A stretch of 64,000 nt of DNA from assembly GCA_964640795.1 (NCBI GenBank), contig CAZXIN010000020.1, forward strand, positions 1 to 64,000. Reading direction: 5' to 3'. The notes beneath the pieces are model-generated. The model saw only the letters and a program-made list of their open reading frames with translations, was not told the origin of the DNA and made no database searches. Below are positions 18,459 to 26,087 of this stretch, one piece after another. Source of the stretch: M269 sp964640795. Lineage in GTDB: Bacteria; Pseudomonadota; Gammaproteobacteria; Enterobacterales; Alteromonadaceae. Each line of letters begins with the position of its first letter. Position 1 is the stretch's first letter. A program made the position numbers and the translations under genes.

Positions 18459-19340
18459 TTAGAATTCTTTCTCAAACCATTTGGGGCGGAAAGCATTTGG
18501 ATAATTCTGCCGTATGCTCATTTTACTTGAGGTCATGATCAAACAGTCATTTCGAGGCTCTTCAAGTGAATCTCTTGCCTGCCCGCCGATAACAGTCATG
18601 ATTTCATTGACAGCTCCCCATGCCAAAGAGAACAAACCGTCATCTTCAATAATCGGTAATCCTAAGCCAGCCAAATCCTTTCCAGTTAACGCATAACTAT
18701 GAGAGTGATAATGAAACATAAGGCTATCAACAATTTCCTTTCTGACCTGCTCATTAGTCACTGACGAATTAAGTGCTAGTAGTTCATGTGCAATTTGTTG
18801 CTGCTCTTTTATTGATCGATAAAGCGAAGTCAATGTTGTGGGATAAATATGCGGCGCAACACTGGCAAACAAAGCTTCTGAATTCTGTGTAGCATTTATA
18901 CCGAACCATTCCTCTGCCATAGATGAAAAAAGTCGAATATCCTCACTAGCTAAAATACCTTGCGACCCACCTTCATCACTGAGCATTTCAAGGTGCGTAT
19001 CAATAGGAGAAAAGCAAGTCATTGGCCCAGTAAAAAGTCTATCCCCTGAAAGTGCCAAAGTAGTAAAAGAAGATTGGCAATAATAAGGTATAACAAAGCT
19101 CGTATTTTTGAACTTTTCTTTAAGTAACAAAGCGACCCTGCGTGCCGCGTTTATCTCACCACCTCGGCCATACAACAACACACAAGTTTCTTCACTCTCA
19201 GGTAAACTACTCAAGATATTATGTAGCGTTGGTAGCAACTCCATATCTAACGAAGAGGCCGCAAGTACCAACACTCGCTGGTTCAATAACGCCTCTATCT
19301 GAGTGACCTGTGGCAGCTCGAATGTTTCTAGGCATGGCAT
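18459..19340 (-). CDS. ClpP/SDH-fold serine protease of the RiPP operon
   Basis: A 293-residue cytoplasmic protein resembling serine dehydrogenase proteinases (S49-like ClpP/crotonase fold). An oxyanion-type loop VLLYGRGGEINAARRVALLL lies near residue 60. The strand VIPYYCQSSFTTLALSGDRL, near residue 90, holds the probable nucleophilic Ser region in place of the usual SAGT. PMTCFSPIDTHL follows, as in the family. There is no signal peptide. It overlaps the ATP-grasp gene by 13 bases, so the two are translationally coupled. I infer leader removal or precursor processing; the catalytic residues are not certain, so a non-catalytic role is possible. Confidence 0.7.
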   Translation of the reverse strand: MPCLETFELPQVTQIEALLNQRVLVLAASSLDMELLPTLHNILSSLPESEETCVLLYGRGGEINAARRVALLLKEKFKNTSFVIPYYCQSSFTTLALSGDRLFTGPMTCFSPIDTHLEMLSDEGGSQGILASEDIRLFSSMAEEWFGINATQNSEALFASVAPHIYPTTLTSLYRSIKEQQQIAHELLALNSSVTNEQVRKEIVDSLMFHYHSHSYALTGKDLAGLGLPIIEDDGLFSLAWGAVNEIMTVIGGQARDSLEEPRNDCLIMTSSKMSIRQNYPNAFRPKWFEKEF

Positions 19341-20335
19341 AGTGCTTCACTCATTAATTTATTTACTAAACAGTCCATCATTTTTAACTCAGGGACTAGC
19401 TGTTCAATATAAAGGAACTGACCTGCGGGGTTGTTTTCCAGAAAAACATATTTCCCTTTTGGGGTAACGATCAGATCAATGGCACCATATTCTAAGTTGT
19501 AACTCTTAATAAAGCTTAAGCAACGGCATGCTATATCATCAGGCAAATTGTAAAGCGAATACTCAATTTCAGCCGCCATACTACGACTGTCTACTTTGGT
19601 TAGCTCCGAATCTTGAGAGTTGAGACGCGCTGCAAATACACTATTTCCAATGATAGTGACTCTCACCTCAAACGCTTTATCAACATATCCCTGAAAGTAA
19701 GTAGGAAACTCTTTAACACCTTCAATGCCTTCCATCATCTCATCGGTAATCAAGGTTGTCGGCATCATATCGATTTCAATATCCTCTACATTGACCTCAT
19801 CCGAACCTAAATATGGGCTAGACATTGCTTTGGTAATAATGCCTTCGGGGTGTTTGTCTCTAAACCGTTGAACTTTCGATGGATCATTGGTGACTAAAGA
19901 ATCAGGTACAGAAAACCCCATTTTTTTTGCGCGCTTGGTTTGCTCTATCTTCCACCCAGCTTGATTCAAAGCGTTGGGGTGGCTCATCCAATAGCAATTT
20001 AATCCAAAGAGAATACTCTTCAATATGTGTTCCGTTTCGTTATTCGCAAATTGCTTTTCTTGTATCGATAAATCATCAGAAAGAAAAGTAAAGTCAGCTT
20101 TCTTTCTAAGCCATACACAACCTATAAGGTTCAGCTCAACCATCTCCCCTGATGGCTCATGTACTAGAAAACTACTATCTGAACGTTCGTCTGCTTCAAC
20201 ACAAAGCCTGTAGTGCTTGGGAAACTTATCAAGATTTAACCTAAAACAGCCCCCACCCAGCGACAAAACCTTTTCTTGTACAATATCTGCGTGCAAATCC
20301 ACGCTATGGGTAATAATAAGTATTATTTTTTTCAT
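19328..20335 (-). CDS. MvdD-like ATP-grasp RiPP ligase (graspetide synthetase family)
   Basis: A 335-residue ATP-grasp enzyme. It has an N-terminal Rossmann-like domain (MKKIILIITHSVDLHAD), the segment IGCVWLRKKADF, the central HPNALNQAGWKIEQTKRAKK and FSVPDSLVTNDP. The ATP-grasp part contains GIITKAMSS, YVDKAFEVRVTIIG, LEYGAIDLIV and FLENNPAGQFLYIE; the last supplies the metal-binding Glu/Asn. This pattern is typical of enzymes that form macrocyclic ester or amide links between Ser/Thr/Lys and Asp/Glu of a precursor. It is the first biosynthetic gene after two small peptide genes, which supports a maturase role. Confidence 0.87.
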   Translation of the reverse strand: MKKIILIITHSVDLHADIVQEKVLSLGGGCFRLNLDKFPKHYRLCVEADERSDSSFLVHEPSGEMVELNLIGCVWLRKKADFTFLSDDLSIQEKQFANNETEHILKSILFGLNCYWMSHPNALNQAGWKIEQTKRAKKMGFSVPDSLVTNDPSKVQRFRDKHPEGIITKAMSSPYLGSDEVNVEDIEIDMMPTTLITDEMMEGIEGVKEFPTYFQGYVDKAFEVRVTIIGNSVFAARLNSQDSELTKVDSRSMAAEIEYSLYNLPDDIACRCLSFIKSYNLEYGAIDLIVTPKGKYVFLENNPAGQFLYIEQLVPELKMMDCLVNKLMSEALCHA

Positions 20336-20525
20336 AGTAGGGTAAACAAAAAACCTATAACCAAGAGATAAATAATTAAGTTAACAGAAGGGAGATACAA
20401 TCTATAGTTATTATTAAAAAATTTTAAGTGTTAATTATATTATTGAAACATGGCAGCATATAACAATAGCTACCATTAATACCTAAATTAAAGCCAATTA
20501 ACAGAATTGTTCTCCACCACCTCGA

Positions 20526-20684
20526 TTAGGCCTCCAGCGAAGCTCTAAAGTTGGATCTTGGCCCAGCGCCTTTTTTACAGCCAGTCATAGCAACTCCATC
20601 TCGTGATTTAAATGGCTTATCAGCTTTAGGTGGAGATTTAGCAATATTGAATGAAAATGACTTGGAAATTCTTTTATTAACCAT
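20526..20684 (-). CDS. RiPP precursor peptide 1
   Basis: A 52-residue peptide beginning MVNKRISKSFSFNIAKS and ending GPRSNFRASLEA. It has a strong ribosome-binding site (AAAAGGAG, 8 bases before the ATG). It aligns without gaps to precursor 2 over the first 36 residues: KSFSF at 8-12, AKS at 15-17, then R-D/E-GVA-x-x-GC with Cys36. The leader is thus conserved while the last 16 residues differ, the classic RiPP precursor pattern. It sits about 190 bases upstream of the ATP-grasp gene on the same strand. The usual graspetide TTxxxxEE core is absent; Ser, Lys, Thr and Glu are available for crosslinks. Confidence 0.75.
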   Translation of the reverse strand: MVNKRISKSFSFNIAKSPPKADKPFKSRDGVAMTGCKKGAGPRSNFRASLEA

Positions 20685-20997
20685 TAAATCAACTCCTTTT
20701 TAAATAATTATAAAAAACAAGCTCACCACTTATTCACGACTTCAAGCATAGAGGACAACGAAAAAAGGGATGATTAATCTAGATTTCCTATACAACACCA
20801 CTTTCCTAAAAAACAACCCAAGTTGGAATCAATGGATTATAAAAAATAAAAACAGGAGAGCTGTATTAACCCTAGTTAACGCGCTAAAAAAGGGCATAAA
20901 GAAAAAGCGCCAACCTCAATAAATGATAAAGCTTTCACTTACTGCCCAATTTAATATTAAATAATGGCAGGCAGTACCTACCGCCTACCAGAAAACA
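20685..20997. other. spacer between the two precursor genes
   Basis: About 310 bases with no further ORF that carries the precursor leader motif. It holds the hairpin at 20966-20989 and an A/T-rich stretch that could contain a second promoter for precursor 1 and the biosynthetic genes. No -35/-10 pair is clear enough to call. Confidence 0.4.
20966..20989 (-). terminator. hairpin just after precursor 2 stop, possible partial terminator
   Basis: Arms GGCAGGCAGT / ACCGCCTACC form a 10-bp RNA stem with two G-U pairs and a four-base loop, starting 8 bases after the precursor 2 stop codon in the direction of transcription. The following bases are AU-rich without a pure U run, so attenuation or 3'-end protection of the peptide mRNA seems more likely than full termination. 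Confidence 0.5.
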
Positions 20998-21174
20998 CTA
21001 GCAGAAAATCCCATTATCGCCGAATCTAGTCCTAGCGCGGAAATCCCCAAAACCGGAAGGGTCGCTACAACCAGCTAATGCAACGCCCTCACGAGCTTTA
21101 AGCGATTGTTTTTTTGTTGATGCCGATTTAGCAACTTGAAATGAAAATGACTTTGTAGGTTTACTATTTTTCAT
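20998..21174 (-). CDS. RiPP precursor peptide 2
   Basis: A 58-residue peptide beginning MKNSKPTKSFSFQVAKS and ending DFRARTRFGDNGIFC. An AGGATAT site lies before the ATG. The leader matches precursor 1 residue for residue at KSFSF, AKS, and R-E-GVA-L-A-GC with Cys36. The C-terminal part after Cys36 (SDPSGFGDFRARTRFGDNGIFC, split here as 22 residues) is longer and holds three Asp, two Ser, one Thr and a terminal Cys58. Cys36 and Cys58 could form a disulfide, which fits the MauE/TlpA pair in the operon. It is the first gene of the operon. Confidence 0.75.
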   Translation of the reverse strand: MKNSKPTKSFSFQVAKSASTKKQSLKAREGVALAGCSDPSGFGDFRARTRFGDNGIFC

Positions 21175-21464
21175 CTTTATATCCTCTCATAATCTAACCT
21201 TAAATAGGCCAAAACCTATTCACTTGGTGCCTAAAATTTTGGTACACCAGTTAAATCAATCCAAAATAGCACCGATATTGACGTTACCATCAAAAAAACC
21301 AAAGGTCAATTATATTACCCAAATTATTTACTTCATCAAGGGAATTAGGCAGAATTTAACCCATAACAATAATAGCTACAGAACTATAAAAGTTAAGCGG
21401 AAGGTCAAACGCGAGTAGGACATACCTTAGGTCTAACAGAGCACATCAATAGTAGGGAAATAAA

Positions 21465-21480
21465 CCAATGGCGCCATTGG
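21465..21480. repeat. perfect 16-base palindrome, operator candidate
   Basis: CCAATGGCGCCATTGG reads the same on both strands. It lies between the RiPP operon and the HD-GYP gene. It could be a dimeric regulator site; no regulator gene is adjacent. Confidence 0.45.
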
Positions 21481-21588
21481 AATATAAGACAACTGACTGA
21501 ACCAAGCCTTAAAAAGGTTAAACAACTGGAGAAGTTGTACCTAGATTGATTTACTTACCATTGTGCCAATCGAAAGGCCTACCAACCT

Positions 21589-21617
21589 ACTAGCATCTGC
21601 TTACTAGCATCTGCTGA
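21589..21617 (+). repeat. short tandem direct repeat
   Basis: The unit TACTAGCATCTGCT occurs twice in direct succession. No function is apparent. Confidence 0.55.
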
Positions 21618-21856
21618 CAGTGTATATGTACCTCATTATTACCTGCTAGTGCAGCTTAGTATAACCACTTTTCTAGCGCATAACTTTTAATATAAGCCTC
21701 ATTTTGAACTCTCCAAGTTCACTAAAGCATCGCCTACAAAATGAATATCACTAAATTTATAGCACTTACCTTCGCATGTTACTGAATTTTGAGCTAGGCT
21801 CAACTATTGTCCAGTGTGTATAACGAAAACAGTCGTAGTAGATAATTAAAAAAATA

Positions 21857-23053
21857 ATGAAAAAAGTTGTAAAAGTAAACGAGCTTTCTATCGGCATGTT
21901 TGTGGTTCGCGTAACCAAATCAAATGGCTCGGCAGTAATGAAGTCACAAGGTTCACTTAGGACCCAAGAAAGCATCGAACGACTGAAGAAACTTAAGGTA
22001 CAAGAAGTTGAGATTGATACCTCAAAATCTATAACGCCCGAAGCTGAAGAAAGCTTAATTACCCCACTTCATGAAAGCAACGATTTAGATAGCACGGCTA
22101 AACTAACAACCCCCTTAACGCAAGAAATCAAAAGGGCGCAAGAGATCTATAAGCAAGCTAGAGAAGTACAACATCATGCGTTTCAGCGCGTGCAATCAGA
22201 AGGTGAGATAGATCTATCGGGATATGAAGATATTGCCTCTGAGCTTTTTGATTCAATATATCGTAATCAAGATGCCTTACTGTGCATGACTAAGCTACAA
22301 GACAAAGACTCTTACCTTCTTGAGCACTCAATTAACGTCGCGATCCTATTAGCTATTTTCGCCAAACATTTAGGGTTAAACAAAGATATCAGCCTCAAAC
22401 TAACACTGGCAGGACTGCTACATGATATCGGTAAAGTCAAAGTGCCTGATGAAATATTGTTTAAACAGGGAAAACTAACGAAGGACGAATTCGAGGAAAT
22501 CAAAAAACATCCATCCTACGGTGCAGATATTCTCACAGTAGCGGGATTAGATGGGCTGACTATTCAAATAGCACTACAGCATCATGAAAGGCTTTCAGGC
22601 ATTGGATATCCATCTGGCTTAATTGAACATCAATTGAACCAATACGTACGTATGGCCTGTATTGTCGATGTCTTTGATGCCATCACCGCAGAGAGGGTTT
22701 ATAAACGAGCTATGACCCCCTCTCAAGCATTTAAAATTATCAAGGAGAGTGGCTCCGAGTTTGATGATAGATTGCTCAATCAGTTCATACGGTCCGTTGG
22801 GCTTTTCTCTGTTGGTAGTGTTGTACTGATGAAAAGCCAGAAGTTAGCAATTGTTACTCAAACGAATTACAAAGAGCCACTTCAACCCACTTTAACAGCG
22901 TTCTACCACACAAAATTTAAACGACATATTAGCGCAACAACGATTGACTTAAGCTCAAGAAGCAGGACAGACTCCATTCAGAAAGTTGTTAACGCAGCAG
23001 ATTATGATATCGACATCAACATGCTCATTGAAAGGTTCATCATAGACATATGA
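21857..23053 (+). CDS. DUF3391 / HD-GYP domain cyclic-di-GMP phosphodiesterase
   Basis: A 398-residue cytoplasmic protein. The N-terminal DUF3391 domain (VKVNELSIGMFVVRV, residues 5-20) precedes an HD-GYP domain. Metal-binding residues include His189-Asp190 in GLLHDIGKVKVPDE. The GYP loop is present as HHERLSGIGYPSGL, followed by IVDVFDAITAERVYK. All residues needed for hydrolysis of cyclic-di-GMP appear intact. It is the last chromosomal gene before the integron array and is transcribed towards it. Confidence 0.93.
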   Translation: MKKVVKVNELSIGMFVVRVTKSNGSAVMKSQGSLRTQESIERLKKLKVQEVEIDTSKSITPEAEESLITPLHESNDLDSTAKLTTPLTQEIKRAQEIYKQAREVQHHAFQRVQSEGEIDLSGYEDIASELFDSIYRNQDALLCMTKLQDKDSYLLEHSINVAILLAIFAKHLGLNKDISLKLTLAGLLHDIGKVKVPDEILFKQGKLTKDEFEEIKKHPSYGADILTVAGLDGLTIQIALQHHERLSGIGYPSGLIEHQLNQYVRMACIVDVFDAITAERVYKRAMTPSQAFKIIKESGSEFDDRLLNQFIRSVGLFSVGSVVLMKSQKLAIVTQTNYKEPLQPTLTAFYHTKFKRHISATTIDLSSRSRTDSIQKVVNAADYDIDINMLIERFIIDI

Positions 23054-23414
23054 ACAATCACTCGGCTAAGTTCAGTTTGAACATTACAGTAGCTCCTTTA
23101 AATTCCTAATGAACAAATTGAGCGTCTACAAACTTGGCGGGAAATCACCTGAATAATTAAGACTCTTAACGGTATTCCTCCACTTGAAAAACTAATCATT
23201 TACGCGGACTTCTGATATTCCATCTCATGGGACTACAAAGGGATCATATAACCCGTAACATATAATAAATCTAAATTCGGAATCAGCGATGCCTTTAAAT
23301 AAGCTATATTGGACCTATCTGCGTTGCTCCTCATTGATTTACGGCTGCAAGAAAGCAGATGCATTTGCCGAGAATGACTAAATCTCATAACTCCCCTTAA
23401 GCGCTAGAATACAC
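23054..23414. other. non-coding gap at the distal end of the integron array
   Basis: About 360 bases between the HD-GYP stop and the last attC. No gene is seen on either strand. Fragments without RYYYAAC/GTTRRRY cores are present, so I cannot say whether this is degraded cassette DNA or ordinary intergenic sequence. Confidence 0.4.
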
Positions 23415-23518
23415 GCATAACAGGCGATTACCTGCTGGCTACAATTTGCAAATAACGAACACTACCTGCGAGAATTTGTTCCTAAGAACCTGTTAGTGAA
23501 TCGAAGCGCTTGTTAAGC
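23415..23518 (-). other. attC, terminal site of array
   Basis: GCATAAC at 23415 to GTTAAGC at 23518. This is the most divergent full-length site and the last one recognisable; its cassette holds the GFA gene. Confidence 0.75.
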
Positions 23519-23521
23519 ACG

Positions 23522-23935
23522 TTACGATTTTTTTCTAGAAGGCTCAAAACTGTCATACCTTGGTAGTTCTGCACCCAAATTATCCCAACTCGCCTTTGAA
23601 GAGACAAAATTATGAGATATCGGTCTTTCTGTAATATCTGAATCTAAAATACCAAGGCGTATTCTATGGCGTGTAGGACTATTAATGTTTGAGCTATAGA
23701 TAGGTGAAGCACATATTGTACAGAAGTGCCTATTTTTACCTGGTTTAAATTCATATGTTCCAAGTTTCTTTTGCGGATCGATAACACGAAATTCACTAAC
23801 ATTGATAAACCCATTTGTCGCATATGCGGTGCCACTGTTTTTTCTACAAAGAGAACAATGGCAATGAATGATATCGTCGATAGAACCCGAAAGTTCAATT
23901 TTTATTGCTCCGCACAAACAAGAGCCTTGATACAT
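23522..23935 (-). CDS. GFA-family (glutathione-dependent formaldehyde-activating-like) zinc protein
   Basis: A 137-residue cassette protein. It has the GFA/CENP-V fold Cys pattern: CLCG near residue 6, CHCSLCRKNSGTAY near residue 25 and CTICASPIYSS near residue 72. These Cys bind zinc. The ATG has an AGGAAG site. GFA-fold proteins are common in integron cassettes; the substrate is unknown. It is the most distal cassette gene. Confidence 0.87.
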   Translation of the reverse strand: MYQGSCLCGAIKIELSGSIDDIIHCHCSLCRKNSGTAYATNGFINVSEFRVIDPQKKLGTYEFKPGKNRHFCTICASPIYSSNINSPTRHRIRLGILDSDITERPISHNFVSSKASWDNLGAELPRYDSFEPSRKKS

Positions 23936-23957
23936 ATTTACTTCCTATTTATTGAGT

Positions 23958-24017
23958 GCTTAACGAATAAGCGCCTAACTTCCAATATCATCTAATGAAG
24001 TTAATCGATTGTTATAT
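23958..24017 (-). other. attC, short and divergent
   Basis: GCTTAAC to GTTATAT, about 60 bases. The inner arms differ from the main classes. The neighbouring gene stop overlaps the right core. Confidence 0.65.
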
Positions 24018-24299
24018 GTTGTACTTTTCAACAATACCACTTCCATCAATGCGACAAGACCACTTAGCCTTTTTATTAGTGACCGTACTGTTAAGTTCAA
24101 CAATACCATCGGCCACAAACAGCTCTTGCTCACCATCTTCGTATTTGTTGTATTCGTAAATATATACTTTTTCACCAGCAATGAGTTGGACAACATTACC
24201 TTCTGAATCTATTCGTTCATCAGTTTGAGATAGTAAGACAAAGTCTTTTTCTATCAACTCATTAAAATCAACTTTTATTCTTGGTCGGTCTAAGTGCAT
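24012..24299 (-). CDS. hypothetical cassette protein, 95 aa
   Basis: Acidic soluble protein beginning MHLDRPRIKVDFNELIEKD. It has alternating strands (GEKVYIYEYNKYEDGEQELF) that suggest a small beta-barrel. GGGGTAGT precedes the ATG. The stop codon TAA lies within the attC GTTATAT core. I do not recognise the family. Confidence 0.65.
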   Translation of the reverse strand: MHLDRPRIKVDFNELIEKDFVLLSQTDERIDSEGNVVQLIAGEKVYIYEYNKYEDGEQELFVADGIVELNSTVTNKKAKWSCRIDGSGIVEKYNI

Positions 24300-24304
24300 A
24301 CTAC

Positions 24305-24359
24305 CCCTAACGGATCCGCTGAACAGCGAGTTGCCGTCTGATTAAGCTCTTTGTTAGCT
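24305..24359 (-). other. attC, short class with GTTAGCT core
   Basis: CCCTAAC to GTTAGCT, 55 bases, with the arm CAGCGAGTTGCCGTCTG as in the 70-base sites at 33231 and 42152. It belongs to an ORF-poor cassette. Confidence 0.7.
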
Positions 24360-24414
24360 GTGTATAATAGGTTGGAATGTTTATTCATGACTCTTACTTG
24401 ATAACCCATTGCTC

Positions 24415-24502
24415 TTAGAAGTTGACGTTTTCAGTGTTTATGATTTGCTTAGCAAAAAGCAACAACAAAACAAAAGCCTGTTGCACCGATCATTCCGTCC
24501 AT
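24415..24502 (-). pseudogene. frameshifted copy of 28-residue membrane peptide (repeat family A, copy 1)
   Basis: Lies in the ORF-poor cassette 24360-24586. The frame starts MDGMIGATGFCFVVAF after a GAAGGAGC site and stops at once. One extra base relative to the copy at 26557-26643 breaks the frame; restoring it would give the same ending ...NF-stop. The whole cassette body is similar to 26503-26728. Confidence 0.45.
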
Positions 24503-24586
24503 TTTTTGTTGTAGCTCCTTCAATGGCGAACAAACGGTAAGTTACCCAGCAATTAGAGATTTTACACCTTTTCCATACTTTTTGAT

Positions 24587-24647
24587 TGCTAACAACTAAC
24601 ATAAGGAATAACTAACAGTTTAATGCTTCTGTCAGTGCGTGTTACAG
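24587..24647 (-). other. attC, divergent short site
   Basis: TGCTAAC to GTTACAG, about 61 bases, with TAACATAAGG inside. The core overlaps the stop of the broken gene at 24642. Confidence 0.55.
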
Positions 24648-25006
24648 CCAATGTGCTTTAACATATATCAACTTACCTTGAATATTTGAAACAGTAGTTA
24701 CTTTTCCTACGTTGTACTCAACACCAGAAATGAAAAACTCACCTCTATTCTTTGTATTGACTCTTATGTCCACTGTACCCAAATCACCTGTGCTTGGGAC
24801 GATAACTCTGAATCCGCTTATTTTATCTCAGCTCTCCTTTGAAACATCATATGTATTCGCTCCCTCTTTCCCCTCTACAAAGACACTTTCTACTTTGTAT
24901 GAGTGAACCCATGAAACTCAAGTGTAAAAGAACCTGCGATTAACTGAGAGAATAGCCAATATAAAAATAGAAGGCAGCAAAGCCCAATGACAGCAAACGT
25001 CTTCAT
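24642..25006 (-). pseudogene. broken single-helix membrane or secreted protein gene
   Basis: Reading from the ATG at 25006 gives a hydrophobic N-terminus MKTFAVIGLCCLLFLYWLF, then the frame meets a stop. In a shifted frame the protein-like sequence continues (YKVESVFVEGKEGANTYDVS), then an in-frame TGA, then DKISGFRVIVPSTGDLGTVD and onward to a TAA inside the attC core at 24642-24644. A stop in the core is what intact cassettes show here. So this is an original gene of about 120 codons with one frameshift and one nonsense change. Confidence 0.6.
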
Positions 25007-25009
25007 AAC

Positions 25010-25090
25010 ATATAACACTCAGGTAAAAAATGAACATTAGCGAGTCTAGCCCACGCTTTTTGTGGAAGATTTTTGAAGTGCTTGTTAGGT
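25010..25090 (-). other. attC
   Basis: ATATAAC to GTTAGGT, 81 bases, divergent arms. Confidence 0.65.
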
Positions 25091-25117
25091 TTTATTTTTT
25101 AAACGCCGAAATTGAAT

Positions 25118-25522
25118 TTACGCCCCCAATAATGGCAGCTTTTTGAGCTTATGATATTGAAGCGCCATTGATAAACAACCTTTAAGCTCTAGCAATGGCG
25201 TTGGCTTAGATAAAGAAATAGCTATTTCCCTGTTCCCAACATACTTTAATCTATTACCATATACTTCTTTGTAAGTTTCAATGAGCACAGTTTTACAGTT
25301 AACGAATACTGATACCTGATTTGGATACTTGGATTTCCAATCTAACCGAATAGGACTGCCATACTTGGATGAATAACTAGGCTCTCCCCATTTGAGCTGC
25401 TCAGTAATTTCTCCTAAACCTTCTGCCACTGCAATATCGAAAATCATTTTTCTGATTTCTTGTAGCTTCGCACGAGCTACCTTTGGATAAGCTTCAAATT
25501 TAATTTTGATGTCTTTGTTCAC
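25118..25522 (-). CDS. DUF1801 family cassette protein
   Basis: A 134-residue soluble protein. IKFEAYPKVARAKLQEIRKM at the N-terminus and the central EQLKWGEPSYSSKYG are the DUF1801 signature, followed by VSVFVNCKTVLIETYKEVY. The open frame continues upstream to 25621, but that part is a translation of the neighbouring attC (RWLLCIIAS). I therefore start at the GTG at 25522, which has an AAGGG site 7 bases before it. Function unknown; the fold is YdhG-like. Confidence 0.83.
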   Translation of the reverse strand: MNKDIKIKFEAYPKVARAKLQEIRKMIFDIAVAEGLGEITEQLKWGEPSYSSKYGSPIRLDWKSKYPNQVSVFVNCKTVLIETYKEVYGNRLKYVGNREIAISLSKPTPLLELKGCLSMALQYHKLKKLPLLGA

Positions 25523-25543
25523 TGCATTGCCCTTGAGATTTAC

Positions 25544-25641
25544 ACATAACCCTAAGCTAAACGGCATAACCTTACTGGCTATAATGCAAAGCAGCCAGCG
25601 AGTATTTTTCCCAGCAAGCAAACTAAAACGGTTTGTTAACT
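25544..25641 (-). other. attC, main class
   Basis: ACATAAC to GTTAACT, 98 bases, with the common arm GGCTATAATGCAAAGCAGCC. Confidence 0.85.
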
Positions 25642-25648
25642 CTGAGTC

Positions 25649-25963
25649 CTACATATATTTTTGTCTAGCATAAAATAGACAAGGTAACGGTAAAAATGAA
25701 AACGTGCATAGAAGTAGCACAAAAACTATGACGCCAATTACCTGAAAATAAAATAGAAATGTAACCAAACCTAATAGCAAACCAGTCACAGAAATGCTGT
25801 GACCAACAAAAACACCAAACGCCTCAGGATCTGATAATTTTGATTGGTCGACACCATTTATCCAGTGACGTTTTTGCTTGAATGTAATGAAATAACCACA
25901 AATCAATAACGGTAAAATTACGAACACAATCGTTGTAATTAAAACTACTTGAAGTTCATTCAT
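25649..25963 (-). CDS. small membrane protein, 104 aa, cassette
   Basis: Three hydrophobic segments: residues 6-27, a segment around 55-70 and a long one near 72-95. The central loop KQKRHWINGVDQSKLSDPEA is polar. A GGAGGAAG site precedes the ATG. The family is not recognised. Confidence 0.72.
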   Translation of the reverse strand: MNELQVVLITTIVFVILPLLICGYFITFKQKRHWINGVDQSKLSDPEAFGVFVGHSISVTGLLLGLVTFLFYFQVIGVIVFVLLLCTFSFLPLPCLFYARQKYM

Positions 25964-25979
25964 TACTACTTCCTCCCAT

Positions 25980-26080
25980 AGCTAACGGCTCAACTAATAA
26001 GCTAAAAGGTACATGCGAATTGACTAAATTTACGAAGCAATAGTCAGCGACTATTTATCCAGTTGAACTTTTTGTTAGAA
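25980..26080 (-). other. attC
   Basis: AGCTAAC to GTTAGAA, 101 bases. Confidence 0.75.
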
Positions 26081-26087
26081 CATAAGT

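Larger units (their letters stand above)
21175..21856. other. long intergenic region between RiPP operon and HD-GYP gene
   Basis: About 680 bases without a supported gene. It should hold the divergent promoters of the RiPP operon and of the HD-GYP gene. A perfect 16-base palindrome lies at 21465-21480, an inverted repeat TGGTG ... CACCA near 21223-21248, and a short tandem repeat near 21589-21617. A plus-strand 64-codon frame at 21224-21418 has no ribosome-binding site and a Lys/Ile-rich, non-protein-like product. Confidence 0.45.

Noticed and set aside
21224..21418. 64-codon plus-strand ORF upstream of the HD-GYP gene
   Set aside because: Low-complexity Lys/Ile-rich product without a start signal; it overlaps the probable promoter of the RiPP operon.
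23054..23414. Possible transposase remnant downstream of the HD-GYP gene
   Set aside because: A short stretch looked transposase-like in translation, but no frame, terminal repeats or duplication supports it.
23644..23898. 84-codon minus-strand ORF inside the GFA gene
   Set aside because: Shadow frame of a gene with clear family motifs.
24712..24906. 64-codon plus-strand ORF
   Set aside because: Antisense to the decayed gene 24642-25006, whose stop falls in the attC core.
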